Positions 33,820 to 45,032 of a stretch of DNA of 64,000 nt are shown in pieces. The translations under genes and the position numbers were made by a program. Each line of letters opens with the position of its first letter. Position 1 is the stretch's first letter. The stretch comes from an uncultured Olsenella sp. (GTDB lineage: Bacteria; Actinomycetota; Coriobacteriia; Coriobacteriales; Atopobiaceae): NCBI GenBank assembly GCA_900314535.1, contig OMVT01000001.1:53536-117535 (forward strand), read 5' to 3'. The notes beneath the pieces were generated by a model. The model was not told where the DNA came from, searched no databases, and worked only from the letters and a program-made list of their open reading frames with translations.

Positions 33820-36357
33820 CTAGCGCTGCCTCCTCCTGCGCAGGATGGCGCCGAGGGAGGCCATGCCGAGGCCGGCGAGGCCTGCGATGGGGGCCGCCGC
33901 CGAAGGGTCGCCCGTGTCGGGGACGGATGCAGGGGAGGCCTCGGCGGGCGTGTCGGAGACGGCGCGCATGTGCTTCGGCCCGCAGGATGCCTGCCCGGCC
34001 TCAGCGCTGCCGGAATCCCCGCCTGCCGGCGCAGGCTGCTGCGTGCGGTCGTAGTAGAACGTGAGCGTGGCCGCGCCCTCGCTGCCTGCGGCGAGCCAGC
34101 CCTCGCCCCCGTTCCTCACCTGGTAGCCGTCAATCTCGGGGGCGGAGGCATCCTCGAGGGCATCGATGGTATCGACGACGTTGTCTGCCGCCAGGCTCTC
34201 GCCCGTCGCGGCATCGACGTAGCGGACGGTGTAGGTGCGGACGGGGTCCTTCGTGTAGAGGAACTCGAAGACATTCTGGTCCGCATCTTCGGCAAGCGTC
34301 TTCGTGATGCCTGCCGCGCTCGCATACGTCCAGCCCTGGCGTGCGGAGGCATCGAGCGGGAGCGCCGTCACGGTGTCGCCGACGAGGCCCTCCCCCTGCT
34401 CCGTGGCGAGTACGGTGCCGTCTGCCGCGCGGTGCACGACCGTGTAGCCTGCCTTCGCGTCGGCATCCTGCCTCCATGCGGCATAGAGCGTGATGTCCTC
34501 GTCGATTGGCTGGTCGAACGAGAAGCGCGCAGGGGTCGTGGAGTTCGCTCCGAAGAAGTACCAGCCGCCGAACGTGAAGCCTGCGCGCGTGGTGACAGGG
34601 TCGGTCGCCTTGGAGCCATGCGCGAGCGTCTGCCCGGCGACTTCCGTCCCGCCGTTGCTCTCGAATGTCACATGGACATCCGGATACTTCCAGGTCGCAT
34701 AGAGGTCGAGGCCGCCCTCGGGCATCGTGAGGGAGGAGGAGACGGCGTTTCCGTCCTTGTCCACCCAGCCGGCGAAGACCATGCCCTCGTTCGGCGCCTC
34801 GAGGCCGAGCTCCTCGGCCGTCGGCAGCGCGACGTCGGCGCCGTAGCGCGCGGATTCCGTCTTCACGGTCGTGCCTGCGCCGTCGTGGAAGCGGGCATCG
34901 TAGACGAGCCTCTTGTACATGACCTGCAGGAAGTTTGTCTTGTTCAGCCACTCTCTTGGCACTGCATAGACGCCCCTGGAATTGACTGTAGCAGGATCGA
35001 ACGGAGTCCAGTCGTCCCACTGGATCGTGGAGCGGTCCTCGCCGTCCCAGACGCAAGAAGAGTGGCGATAGGCGACAGCTTCGAAGGGACCGCGGTAGCG
35101 GGAGATGCTCCAATCGACATAGGCGACATTCGAAGGATCTTCGTCGTATGAGAAGTCGGCGTTCACGAATGAGCCGCCGTCAGCTGTCTCCATATACCGT
35201 TCGAAATAGTCGCGCTTGATCTCCTGGTCTGTGAAGCTTGCGTAGGCAACGCATACAAGCTCGTTTCCGCTCCACCCGACTATCTGGGAATCCAGCACAC
35301 GGTCTATGTCACTCCCGCTCCATTGAAGGCCGGTCTCGGTCAGGTTCCACACATTGAAGCGCTTGAGCTTGCCTCCGTTTTCCTTGTAGAGTGCGTAGGC
35401 ATCGGCGGCAGAAGGTGACTCGACCTCGTCGAACATCTTCTCGTCGAACTCCGCGAGCACGGGGCACTGGGAGAGCTGGGAGGAATTCTTCCCGTCGAGC
35501 AGGACATAGAATGTCACATGGACGGGCTTCCAGTCGTAATAGACATTCAGGACAGAGGTGCCGTCGCCTGCAATGGTGACGTTCTGGTCTTCCTTCGCAT
35601 AGGTGTAGTACTGATACTTTGAGCCCTTCGAAGTGTCGAGCTTCGGAGCAGGGTCCGTGAGCGTGCTTTCGGTCAGAGCGGTGTGGCTTTCATCGATTGC
35701 GATGATGCCGTACTGGCCGTGCTTTCCCTCGAGCTCGCCCCAGTACTTGATCGTGTACTTCGTCTGCACGGGCGTCCAGACAGCCACGGCAGTCACGTCG
35801 TGGTCGGGGATTGTGGTAGGCAGCGCATCGGCCACGCCGTCGCCGTCCGTATCCCAGCCTGCGAAGGCATAGCCCCTGCGCGTCGGGTCTGCAGGCACCG
35901 CCACCGCATCGCCCACCTGGCCTGACTGCGCCGGGATGTAGGTGTCGCCGTCCGTCTGGAAGTAGACGGCATAGGACTTCACGTCCTGGTCGTACTTGAT
36001 CTCGACCGTGGCCTTGCCGTCGGCCGTCACCTCAGTCGTATAGGTTCCGCTGCCTTCATGCAGGTGGTAGCCGTCGATGGCAGGGGCGACGACCGTGGCC
36101 GTTGTCCCGATCGGCGCCATGCGGGTCTCGGACTTCGCGACGCGGTAGTCGTCCCCCACCTGGAGCTCCGTGAGGACGGTGTAGGTGGCCTCGGTCTTCC
36201 TGTAGGAGACCGTGTAGACGAGGTTGTGCTCGGTGCCCGATGCGGTGCCTGCAATGGCTGCCTGCGAGGCATCTGCGAGCTCGTAGCCGGAGAGCGTGGG
36301 GCTCGCCACGGAGAATGCGGCGCCCTCCTGGTAGGCCTCGCTGTAGGTGGAACAAAC
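33820..36357 (-). pseudogene. 5'-truncated InlB/MucBP-repeat surface protein with VPDTG sorting signal
   Basis: About 845 codons of a cell-wall-anchored protein. Modules from the N-side: MucBP-like repeats (DGYHLHEGSGTYTT), an InlB-type repeat (GYAFAGWDTDGDGVAD), and a central domain of ~250 residues without repeats. Two InlB-type repeats (VFAGWVDKDGN, FTFGGWYFFG) and two MucBP repeats follow. The C-terminus has SVPDTGD, a hydrophobic segment and RRRRQR. The module at the 5' end is cut in mid-repeat at 36357. No signal peptide, start or ribosome site can be found, and the minus-strand frame continues only as antisense of the next gene. The retained frame is otherwise undamaged. Confidence 0.75.
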
Positions 36358-36516
36358 TTTTATTAACGAACAATTACAAAAATGAAAACTGATTATATAC
36401 ATAAAGCAATCATGAAGCTTGTGTGTGCAGCCCGACAGTAGATTGGATGGGTGTTCGTCCATTCGGGAGTGTGGCGCGTATCTGGGGAGATTGCGCGCGC
36501 AGTGAAAGGAGTCGCC

Positions 36517-38145
36517 ATGGGTATGTCCAAAGCGGAAATGTCCAGGAAGACCTTCATCAAGATGATGGGCGTCGTGAGCGCTGGCAGCGCATTCGCTCTT
36601 GCGGGCTGCGGCAGCAAGCGTGCCTCTGATGCCTCTGGTTCCAGCAGCTCGGCAGGTACCGCCGATACGATCACGTTCGCGCAGGGCTCCGATCCTCGTG
36701 GCCTCGATCCGGCCTACGTCGACGACGGCGAGTCCGCAAAGATCATCGAGAACATCTACGAGAACCTTGTCACGTACAGCGACGAGTCCACGGACGTCGA
36801 GCCGAAGCTCGCCACGGACTACAGCATCTCGGACGATGGCCTGACGTACACGTTCAACCTGCAGAAGGGCGTGAAGTTCCACGACGGCACCGACTTCAAT
36901 GCCGAGGCTGTGAAGAAGAGCATCGAGCGCCAGCTCGAGGGCACGGGCCGCACGTCGGACATGACGTACGCTTCGTTCACGTTCGGCACGGCTTCCGAAG
37001 GCAACGGCGTCAAGTCCGTCGAGACCGACGGCGACTACACGGTGAAGATCACGCTCGCCGCAGCCTCCGCTCCGTTCATCAAGAACCTCGCAATGGTCCT
37101 CGCGGCTCCTATCGCCTGCCCGACCGTCTTCGAGAAGGATCCTACCGGCCTCATGGAGAACCCGGTCGGCACCGGCCCCTACAAGTTCGTGTCCTGGGAC
37201 AAGGGCCAGAATGTCAAGCTCGTCGCAAACGACGACTACTGGGACAAGAACAACATGCCAAAGACGAAGAACATCGTCTTCCGCTTCATCACCGAGAATG
37301 CGTCCCGCGTGACCGCCCTCAACAACGGTGAGGCTGACATCATCGATGGTATCGACGACTCCGTCGTGGATACGATCACGAGCGCCGGCAACTCGCTGTT
37401 CACCGAGGACGGCATGAACATCAACTACATGGCGTTCAACTGCACGTCGAGCTCCGTGTGCAAGGACCAGAAGGTCCGCCACGCAATTGCGCAGGCCGTG
37501 AACGTCGACGAGATGGTGAGCTCGCTCTACGGCGACTATGCCTCCGCTGCACATTCCGTCATGCCCGTCTGGCTTGCCCCCTACGACGAGGATATCAAGC
37601 AGACGGAGTACGACCCGGATGCCGCAAAGGCAACGCTTGCCGAGCTCGGCGTCACGTCGCTCAAGTGCATCACGTACTCGAATGTGCGTCCGTACAACAC
37701 GAAGGGCGGCCAGGTGCTCGCCGAGGCCATCCAGGGCTACCTCGACAAGGTCGGCGTCTCCCTCGATATCACGGCCTATGACTGGACGACGTACAAGACG
37801 AAGACCACGACCGATCCCTGGGATGTGTGCTTCTACGGCTGGACGGGCGACAACGGCGATCCGGACAACTTCATGAACCTGCTTGCCGACGCCACACCGA
37901 CCATGAACATCGCCCAGTTCGACAACGCCGATTACAAGGCCCTCATCGCCAAGGGCGTTGCCACGAGCGACGACAACGAGCGTGCCGACATCTACAAGCA
38001 GTGCGAGCAGATCGTCGCAGACCAGAACCCGTGGCTGCTCATCTCGCACGCAAAGAACCTTGCGGGCTATAACCCCAAGGTCTCCGGCTTCGTTATCCAC
38101 CCGACGGGCGTCGTCCGTCTCTGGAACGCAGTCAAGACGAACTAG
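36517..38145 (+). CDS. Peptide ABC transporter substrate-binding lipoprotein
   Basis: A 542-aa extracellular solute-binding protein of family 5 (OppA/DppA group), which delivers peptides to the importer encoded next. The N-terminal signal ends with the lipobox L-A-G-C (Cys31), so it is a lipoprotein. A Ser/Gly-rich linker follows. The conserved elements PRGLDPAYVDDGES, KGVKFHDGTDFNAEAVKKS and NPVGTGPYKFVSW are present. The ATG at 36517 has GAAAGGA six bases upstream; the longer frame to 36451 is not needed. A hairpin before the next gene would keep this product more abundant than the permeases. Confidence 0.93.
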   Translation: MGMSKAEMSRKTFIKMMGVVSAGSAFALAGCGSKRASDASGSSSSAGTADTITFAQGSDPRGLDPAYVDDGESAKIIENIYENLVTYSDESTDVEPKLATDYSISDDGLTYTFNLQKGVKFHDGTDFNAEAVKKSIERQLEGTGRTSDMTYASFTFGTASEGNGVKSVETDGDYTVKITLAAASAPFIKNLAMVLAAPIACPTVFEKDPTGLMENPVGTGPYKFVSWDKGQNVKLVANDDYWDKNNMPKTKNIVFRFITENASRVTALNNGEADIIDGIDDSVVDTITSAGNSLFTEDGMNINYMAFNCTSSSVCKDQKVRHAIAQAVNVDEMVSSLYGDYASAAHSVMPVWLAPYDEDIKQTEYDPDAAKATLAELGVTSLKCITYSNVRPYNTKGGQVLAEAIQGYLDKVGVSLDITAYDWTTYKTKTTTDPWDVCFYGWTGDNGDPDNFMNLLADATPTMNIAQFDNADYKALIAKGVATSDDNERADIYKQCEQIVADQNPWLLISHAKNLAGYNPKVSGFVIHPTGVVRLWNAVKTN

Positions 38146-38175
38146 TCAGTCCGCATCCACTCCGGATATGCGGAC

Positions 38176-38217
38176 GCGGACGTGCAGGATGGGCCCAGTT
38201 CCCGTTCGCACGTCCGC
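38176..38217 (+). terminator. Partial terminator or stabilising hairpin
   Basis: A perfect 10-bp stem GCGGACGTGC/GCACGTCCGC with a 22-base loop is followed by TTT, between the binding-protein and permease genes. Confidence 0.6.
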
Positions 38218-38247
38218 TTTCATCTGCAAGGAAAGGAGGCAAGCGCC

Positions 38248-39264
38248 TTGAGCAAATACATCATCAAACGCATCCTGCAGTCGCTGCTCGTGCTCCTTGG
38301 CGTCTCCGTCATCGTCTTTCTGATCATGAGGGTGTTCTCGTCAGACCCGGCACCAGTCGTCTTGGGCGAGCATGCCACGCCTGACGAGATCCAGGCCTGG
38401 CGCGATGCCAACGGCCTCAATGACCCGATCCTGATCCAGTACTTCAACTTCCTGGGCGGAGCCCTTCACGGAGACCTCGGGACGTCGTACTACACGCACA
38501 CGGCAGTTGCCGATGAGATCGCCTCGCGCTTCCCGGCCACGATCGAGCTTGCGCTCGTCGCAATCCTCATTGCGTCCTTCTTGGGCGTGAAGCTCGGCGT
38601 CGTCGCAGCGACGCACCGCGGCAAGGCAGCAGACGGCGGAACGCTGATCTTTGCCCTGCTTGGCGTCTCGATGCCGGTCTTCTGGCTCGGCATCCTCTTC
38701 ATCATCCTGTTCTCGGGCGTGCTGCATATCCTGCCCTCGTCCGGACGTGTCGACCCGATGCTCCAGCCGGTAGGCGGCACCGGGCTCTACATCCTCGATA
38801 CGCTCCTCTCGGGTGACTTCGAGGCTCTGGGCAATGTGCTCCAGCACCTGATCCTGCCGGCGGTCACGCTCTCGATGTATTCGATGGCAATCATCACGCG
38901 CATGACGCGTTCCTCGATGCTCGAGACCTTGAATGAGGACTACGTGCGTGTCGCTGCAGCAAAGGGCCTGCCGAAGAAGGAAGTCGTGAACCATCACGCG
39001 CTGCGCAACGCAATGCTTCCGGTCACGACGGTCATCGGCCTCCAGCTCGGCAGCCTCCTCGGTGGCGCCATGCTGACCGAAACGGTCTTCGCCTGGCCAG
39101 GCATCGGCAAGTATACGGTCGACTGCATCCTGAAGAGCGACTTCCCGGTCGTGCAGGGCGTCGTCCTTCTGATCGGCGTCATCTTCGTAATCATCAACCT
39201 CGTGGTGGACGTGATCTATGCCTACCTCGATCCGCGCATCAAGTACTCGAAGGAAGAGGGGTGA
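38248..39264 (+). CDS. Peptide ABC transporter permease, DppB/OppB type
   Basis: A 338-aa inner-membrane permease with six hydrophobic segments. The cytoplasmic loop EDYVRVAAAKGLPKKEVVNHHALRNAMLP is the EAA motif that docks the ATPases. FNFLGGALHGDLGTSY and MLTETVFAWPGIGKY are further DppB-family signatures. The start is TTG 38248, with AAAGGAGG eight bases upstream; upstream in-frame codons lie inside the intergenic hairpin. It overlaps the next permease gene. Confidence 0.92.
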   Translation: MSKYIIKRILQSLLVLLGVSVIVFLIMRVFSSDPAPVVLGEHATPDEIQAWRDANGLNDPILIQYFNFLGGALHGDLGTSYYTHTAVADEIASRFPATIELALVAILIASFLGVKLGVVAATHRGKAADGGTLIFALLGVSMPVFWLGILFIILFSGVLHILPSSGRVDPMLQPVGGTGLYILDTLLSGDFEALGNVLQHLILPAVTLSMYSMAIITRMTRSSMLETLNEDYVRVAAAKGLPKKEVVNHHALRNAMLPVTTVIGLQLGSLLGGAMLTETVFAWPGIGKYTVDCILKSDFPVVQGVVLLIGVIFVIINLVVDVIYAYLDPRIKYSKEEG

Positions 39265-39266
39265 GC

Positions 39267-40169
39267 ATGATGGCAGAAGCAGAAGCACAAGCGGCCCAGC
39301 CGGAAGCTGAGCGCCCCGATTCTCTCGCAGCGGATGTGTGGTATTCGCTGTGCGGCAACAGGGCAGCCCTCATCAGCCTTTTTGTCATTGCCTTCCTCGT
39401 CGTGATCGCAATCGTCACGACGGCATTCCCGCAGATCCTGCCGTATGACCCGTATGAGCAGGACCTCTCGGCGTCGTTCGAGGCGCCGTCTGCTGCGCAC
39501 TGGTTCGGCACGGACCAGCAGGGCAGAGACATCTTCTGCCGCATCCTCGTCGGCACCCGCATCTCGCTTTCCGTCGGCCTTCTGGCCGTCAGCATCTCGC
39601 TCGTGATCGGCGTCACGCTTGGCGCCATTGCTGGCTACAAGGGCGGCATCGTCGACACGATTATCATGCGCATCATGGACATGATGCTCGCAATACCTTC
39701 GATCCTTCTTGCTATCGCGTTCATGGCGGCACTCGGCAAGGGCATCGACAAGGCAGTCGTGGCTATCGGCCTTGTCTCCATCCCTGAGTACGCCCGCATC
39801 GTGCGTTCGCAGATCCTCTCCGTGAAGGAGAACGACTACGTCGCCGCTGCCCGCGTGATCGGCGACAAGGACTCGGTCATCATCTTCCGGCACGTGCTGC
39901 CGAATGTGGCGCCGTCCATCATCGTCCGTGCAACCCTTGGCATCTCGGGCGCCATCCTCGACTGCGCAGCGCTTGGCTTCCTCGGCCTCGGCGTGCAGCC
40001 GCCTGCAGCAGAGTGGGGCGACATGCTCGGCCGTGGACGCAACTACATCTTCTCGGCGCCGTGGACGATGATCTTCCCGGGCCTCGCGATCACGATCACG
40101 GTCCTGGCATTCAACCTGCTGGGCGATGGCCTGCGCGACGCGTTCGATCCCAAGGCAAGGAGGAGGTGA
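39267..40169 (+). CDS. Peptide ABC transporter permease, DppC/OppC type
   Basis: A 300-aa second permease with six membrane segments, [21 protein letters not shown] after the first segment, and the EAA loop [26 protein letters not shown]. The [18 protein letters not shown] segment is the DppC signature. GTG 39261, ATG 39267 and ATG 39270 are possible starts around GAGGGG; ATG 39267 is chosen. It is coupled on both sides to oppB- and oppD-like genes. Confidence 0.92.
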   Translation: MMAEAEAQAAQPEAERPDSLAADVWYSLCGNRAALISLFVIAFLVVIAIVTTAFPQILPYDPYEQDLSASFEAPSAAHWFGTDQQGRDIFCRILVGTRISLSVGLLAVSISLVIGVTLGAIAGYKGGIVDTIIMRIMDMMLAIPSILLAIAFMAALGKGIDKAVVAIGLVSIPEYARIVRSQILSVKENDYVAAARVIGDKDSVIIFRHVLPNVAPSIIVRATLGISGAILDCAALGFLGLGVQPPAAEWGDMLGRGRNYIFSAPWTMIFPGLAITITVLAFNLLGDGLRDAFDPKARRR

Positions 40170-40174
40170 GTGCC

Positions 40175-41155
40175 GTGCTGCTCGAAGTAAAGCATCTTGT
40201 GACCGAATTCCCGACACGCAAGGGTGTCGTGCGCGCCGTGAACGACGTGACGTTCGGCGTCGATTCCGGCGAGACGGTGGCTCTGGTCGGCGAGTCCGGC
40301 TCGGGCAAGTCCGTCACCTCGCTCTCGATCATGCGCCTACTGCAGGAGCCCGGACATGTTGCCGGCGGCTCCATCACATTCGACGGGCAGGATCTCCTCT
40401 CGCTCTCCGAGCAGGAGATGGAGTCCGTGCGTGGCAGCAAGATCGCTATGGTCTTCCAGGAGCCGATGACAAGCCTCGACCCGGTCTACCGTGTCGGCGA
40501 CCAGATCGTCGAGGCAATCCAGCAGCACTCCGATGTCTCGAAGGAAGAGGCATGGGCACGTGCCGTGGAGGCACTCCGCGAGGTCGGCATCCCGAGCCCC
40601 GAGGAGCGTGCAAGCGACTATCCGCATGAGATGAGCGGCGGCATGCGCCAGCGCGTCATGATCGCAATGGCGCTCTCGTGCAATCCACGCCTCCTCATTG
40701 CAGACGAGCCGACGACGGCACTCGACGTGACGATCCAGGCACAGATTCTCGATCTCATCTATAAGCTCCGCCAGGAATACAACATGGGCGTGCTGCTCAT
40801 CACGCACGACCTCGGCGTCGTCGCAGAGGTTGCCGACCGTGTCGTTGTCATGTACTGTGGCCAGGTCGTCGAGCAGTCTCCTGTCATGAAGCTGTTCGAG
40901 AAGCCGCTGCATCCCTATACGCTCGGCCTCCTGAACTCCATCCCGAGGCTCGACGATGATTCCTCGAAGCGCCTCTACACGATCAAGGGACAGGTGCCGA
41001 ATCCGCTCCATCTGCCGAAGGGGTGCCCCTTCTCCGACCGCTGCCCGAAGTGCATGGACATCTGCCGCGAGAAGATGCCGGAGCTCAAGCCGTATGCACC
41101 GGACCCGGAGCGCAGCGTTCGCTGCCATCTCTACGATGAGAAGGAGGGGGAGTAG
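40175..41155 (+). CDS. Peptide ABC transporter ATPase, DppD/OppD type
   Basis: A 326-aa ATPase. Walker A is [14 protein letters not shown], the Q-loop [10 protein letters not shown], the signature [13 protein letters not shown], Walker [13 protein letters not shown] and the H-loop ITHDLG. The C-terminal [14 protein letters not shown] is the Cys-rich oligopeptide/dipeptide-specific tail, which binds an Fe-S cluster in some relatives. AGGAGG overlaps the previous stop, and the best-spaced start is GTG 40175. Together with the following ATPase it forms the heterodimeric motor of the importer. Confidence 0.93.
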   Translation: MLLEVKHLVTEFPTRKGVVRAVNDVTFGVDSGETVALVGESGSGKSVTSLSIMRLLQEPGHVAGGSITFDGQDLLSLSEQEMESVRGSKIAMVFQEPMTSLDPVYRVGDQIVEAIQQHSDVSKEEAWARAVEALREVGIPSPEERASDYPHEMSGGMRQRVMIAMALSCNPRLLIADEPTTALDVTIQAQILDLIYKLRQEYNMGVLLITHDLGVVAEVADRVVVMYCGQVVEQSPVMKLFEKPLHPYTLGLLNSIPRLDDDSSKRLYTIKGQVPNPLHLPKGCPFSDRCPKCMDICREKMPELKPYAPDPERSVRCHLYDEKEGE

Positions 41156-41157
41156 CC

Positions 41158-42267
<1,110 letters not shown>

Positions 42268-42298
42268 GCCTCCAAGAACTGAAGCAAGAGCTTGAAGA

Positions 42299-42329
42299 AT
42301 GCGCCTGCCGGCTGAGCCGGCGGGCGCAT
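42299..42329 (+). terminator. Terminator of the peptide-importer operon
   Basis: A 14-bp stem with one G:U pair (arms 42299-42312 and 42316-42329) is followed by CTTCTT. Confidence 0.8.
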
Positions 42330-42369
42330 CTTCTTGTGCTCCGGAAAATTTCGAGCCATCCATCCGGAC

Positions 42370-42383
42370 TTGACGGATATCAA
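42370..42383. promoter_or_regulatory. FNR/Flp-type box upstream of the P-type ATPase
   Basis: TTGAC-GGAT-ATCAA matches the TTGAT-N4-ATCAA FNR-family site in all but one base. A TATCTT at 42406-42411 would place the box centre about 41 bases before the start point, an activating position. The same box with the same flank recurs at 44315. Confidence 0.7.
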
Positions 42384-42449
42384 TTTCCCGTCCGTTCGGG
42401 CCATCTATCTTTCTTCCTGTCAGAACGCAAGAGAGATAGGAGACACACC

Positions 42450-44306
42450 ATGCAGAAATGGCTCGCACAGAATCGCAGCAGGCTTGCTGCTGCGACAGGG
42501 GCGCTCGTCGCCCTTGCCTTCGGAGCAAAGATCCTCTTCGGCAATGCAGGGGCAGCACAGCTCCTCTTCCTTATCGCCTCCATCATCGGTATCGTTCCGA
42601 TTGCGTATGAGGCCGTGCAGGCACTGCGCGTGCATGTCGTGAGCATCGACCTCCTCGTGACAATCGCGATGCTCGGTGCCCTCGCTATCCAGGAGTTCGA
42701 GGAGTCGGCAGCCGTTGCGTTCCTCTTCCTCTTCGGTGCCTACCTCGAACAGCGGACGCTTGCGAAGACCCGTTCCGCTATCAAGGACCTGACGGAGATG
42801 GCGCCTGAGACGGCACGCCGCAAGGCGGAAGACGGCACGTTCGAAGAGGTGGATATCGACGAGGTGGAGGCAGGAGACACCGTCCAGGTCCAGACCGGCG
42901 GAAAGATTCCGGTCGACGGCACCGTCACGACAGGCTCTGGTGCCGTCGACGAGGCAAGCATCACAGGCGAGCCTCTGCCTGCGGCAAAGGAGGCGGGAAG
43001 CAAAGTCTTCGCTGGCACGATCCTTCAGAACGGCACACTCGAGCTTATGGCAGAGAGGACCGGCGAGGATACGGCATTCGGCAGGATCGTCGAGCTCGTC
43101 GAGGAAGCGCAGGACTCCAAGACCGCTGCCGAGCGCTTCATAGACCGCTTCTCGAAGGTCTATACGCCAGCGGTCCTTGCAATCGCCCTGATCGTCTGGA
43201 TCGCCACCCGCAATACGGAGCTCGCTGTGACGATCCTCGTGCTCGGATGCCCTGGTGCTCTCGTGATCGGCGTGCCGGTATCGAACGTGGCCGGCATCGG
43301 GAATGGCGCAAAGCACGGCATCCTCTTCAAGGGGAGCGATGCGGTCACGAAGGCAAGCCATATCGACACGATGCTCTTCGACAAGACCGGAAAGCTCACC
43401 TATGGGACACCGCATGTCGTGGAGGAGCGCTTCTATGGGAAGGACGGAGAAAGAGAGCTTGCAGAGGCCCTGCTCGCAAGTGCCGAGCGCGAATCGGGCC
43501 ACCCGCTTGCCCATGCTATCGCTGAGCGCTATGAGAGCCTGCCGGCCTATACGGTGGATGCAACGGACGTAGTCCAGGGCCAGGGCGTCAAGGCCAGGGT
43601 GGCAGGACATGAGGTGCTTGCCGGTAACCGTCTCCTGATGGAGAGCTCGGACATCGAGCTTGCCGGCAAGGCGCAAGAAGATCTCGATGTGCTCGAGGAA
43701 GATGGTGACTCCATCGTGCTTGGCTCCGTGGACGGCCATCTCGTGCTTGCCCTCGGCATCCGTGACGAGGTGAGAGAAGGCATGCGCGAAGATCTTGAAG
43801 CACTCAAGCGCCTCGGCGTGAAGAAGCTCGTGCTCCTCTCGGGCGACAGCCAGAAGGCGGCAGAGCAGGTAGGCCATGAGCTTGGGCTCGACGAGGTGCG
43901 GGGAGGCCTTCTTCCCGAGGACAAGGCAGCCTTTGCACGCGAGCGCCAGGAGGCAGGCGAGACCGTCGCCTTCGTCGGTGACGGCATCAATGACAGCCCC
44001 TCGCTTGCTGCAGCCGATATCGGCATCGCTATGGGCAGCGGTACCGATGTGGCTATCGAGACATCGGATGTCGTGCTCGTCGTCTCCGACTTCCACAAGA
44101 TGGCCCATGCGCTCGGCCTTGCGAAGGCGACGAGCCGGAACATGGCGGAAAACATCGCAATCGCCCTCATCGTCGTCGCCGTCCTTCTGGCAGGGCTTGT
44201 CGGCAGCACGTGGATGAACATGGCCCTCGGCATGCTCGTGCACGAAGGAAGCATCCTCGTCGTGATCCTCAATGCGATGAGGCTCCTGAAATTCCAGGAA
44301 AGATAG
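42450..44306 (+). CDS. P1B-type heavy-metal-transporting ATPase with variant motifs
   Basis: A 618-aa cation pump with the P1B layout: two extra N-terminal membrane helices, an actuator domain (SITGEPLPA), and eight membrane helices in all. HPLAHA marks the nucleotide domain, GDGINDSPSLAAADIGIAMG the hinge, and HEGSILVVILNAMRLL the end. Two core motifs are unusual. The membrane metal site reads LGCPGALV (CPG, not CPC), and the phosphorylation loop reads DKTGKLT, with Lys in place of the nearly invariant Thr. There is no N-terminal metal-binding domain; a separate CxxC protein follows. Substrate unknown. The ATG at 42450 has GATAGGAG upstream. Confidence 0.9.
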   Translation: MQKWLAQNRSRLAAATGALVALAFGAKILFGNAGAAQLLFLIASIIGIVPIAYEAVQALRVHVVSIDLLVTIAMLGALAIQEFEESAAVAFLFLFGAYLEQRTLAKTRSAIKDLTEMAPETARRKAEDGTFEEVDIDEVEAGDTVQVQTGGKIPVDGTVTTGSGAVDEASITGEPLPAAKEAGSKVFAGTILQNGTLELMAERTGEDTAFGRIVELVEEAQDSKTAAERFIDRFSKVYTPAVLAIALIVWIATRNTELAVTILVLGCPGALVIGVPVSNVAGIGNGAKHGILFKGSDAVTKASHIDTMLFDKTGKLTYGTPHVVEERFYGKDGERELAEALLASAERESGHPLAHAIAERYESLPAYTVDATDVVQGQGVKARVAGHEVLAGNRLLMESSDIELAGKAQEDLDVLEEDGDSIVLGSVDGHLVLALGIRDEVREGMREDLEALKRLGVKKLVLLSGDSQKAAEQVGHELGLDEVRGGLLPEDKAAFARERQEAGETVAFVGDGINDSPSLAAADIGIAMGSGTDVAIETSDVVLVVSDFHKMAHALGLAKATSRNMAENIAIALIVVAVLLAGLVGSTWMNMALGMLVHEGSILVVILNAMRLLKFQER

Positions 44307-44314
44307 CCAGCACT

Positions 44315-44328
44315 TGACAGATATCAAT
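44315..44328. promoter_or_regulatory. FNR/Flp-type box upstream of the metallochaperone gene
   Basis: TTGAC-AGAT-ATCAA, differing from the 42370 box only in one spacer base and sharing the downstream ATTT/CCG flank. It lies 67 bases before the chaperone start, with TATTCG near 44355 as a possible -10. Confidence 0.7.
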
Positions 44329-44394
44329 TTTCCGATTGCCCATCTCGGCGAAAGTATTCGCAGAACAAGAAGCCAAGAGAAAGGACTGAAGACC

Positions 44395-44625
44395 ATGACC
44401 GGAAAAGCAACACTTCAGCTCGAGACCCTCGCATGCCCGACGTGCATGCAGAAGATCGAGGCAGCCATCAGAAGCGTCGACGGCGTCGATGCAGACAGCG
44501 TGAAGGTCCTCTTCAACGCAAGCAAGGCAAAGGCAAGCTTCGATGCAGACGTGACGGATGCGGAGAAGATCGCAGACGCCGTACGGGCCGTCGGCTACGA
44601 CGTCCTGAAGGTGCAGAGCCGCTGA
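44395..44625 (+). CDS. Heavy-metal-associated (HMA) domain protein, metallochaperone
   Basis: A 76-aa single ferredoxin-like HMA domain. LACPTCMQKIEAAI carries the metal-binding CxxC (Cys14, Cys17), and AVRAVGYDV is the typical end. It would pass metal to the P-type ATPase, which lacks such a domain of its own. ATG 44395 has AAAGGA upstream; the longer frame to 44314 starts inside the regulatory box and is rejected. It has its own FNR-type box, so it may be transcribed separately from the ATPase. Confidence 0.9.
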   Translation: MTGKATLQLETLACPTCMQKIEAAIRSVDGVDADSVKVLFNASKAKASFDADVTDAEKIADAVRAVGYDVLKVQSR

Positions 44626-44675
44626 GGCGGCAGGTCCAGGATGAACAGGAACCACCAAGAAAGAAGGAGCACATC

Positions 44676-44960
44676 ATGAGCAACACAAAGGCATTCTTCG
44701 AGGCAAACGACCAGGAGCTCGACCTCTTCACGAAGGCAATCACGAAGGCACACGGTGCACATCACCCTGAAGTCTTCGAGGTCAGGAAGATCTACGAGGC
44801 GATCCAGCGCAAGATGAGAGACGGTGTCGAAGATGTGCGGGATGAGATGCTTGCACTCCGTCGCGTGACCCAGGGCTACGTCGTTCCCTCAGATGCCTGC
44901 GGCGCCTTTGCCCGCACGTATCAGCTCCTGAGCGAGCTCGATAGTGTCGCTCTCGGGTAA
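44676..44960 (+). CDS. Small helical His-rich protein of unknown function
   Basis: A 94-aa protein predicted to be mostly helical, starting MSNTKAFFEANDQELDLF. His26, His29, His30 and Glu32 (HGAHHPE) form a possible metal site, and DACGAFARTYQLLSEL closes the protein. AAGGAG stands seven bases before the ATG. It lies 50 bp after the metallochaperone gene and before the Crp/Fnr gene, so it probably belongs to the same metal or redox response. A hemerythrin-like or iron-handling role is possible but not shown. Confidence 0.75.
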   Translation: MSNTKAFFEANDQELDLFTKAITKAHGAHHPEVFEVRKIYEAIQRKMRDGVEDVRDEMLALRRVTQGYVVPSDACGAFARTYQLLSELDSVALG

Positions 44961-45032
44961 GCTGGAAGAGGATTCAATCGGCCGGGATGTCCTTTCGGGC
45001 ATCCCGGCGCTTTGCCAGAAAGGAGTACGCCT

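Noticed and set aside
36358..38100. Upstream part of the 1426-codon minus-strand frame
   Set aside because: It is antisense to the peptide-binding lipoprotein gene, has no protein-family features and arises from high-GC third-position bias. Only the part below 36357 is real.
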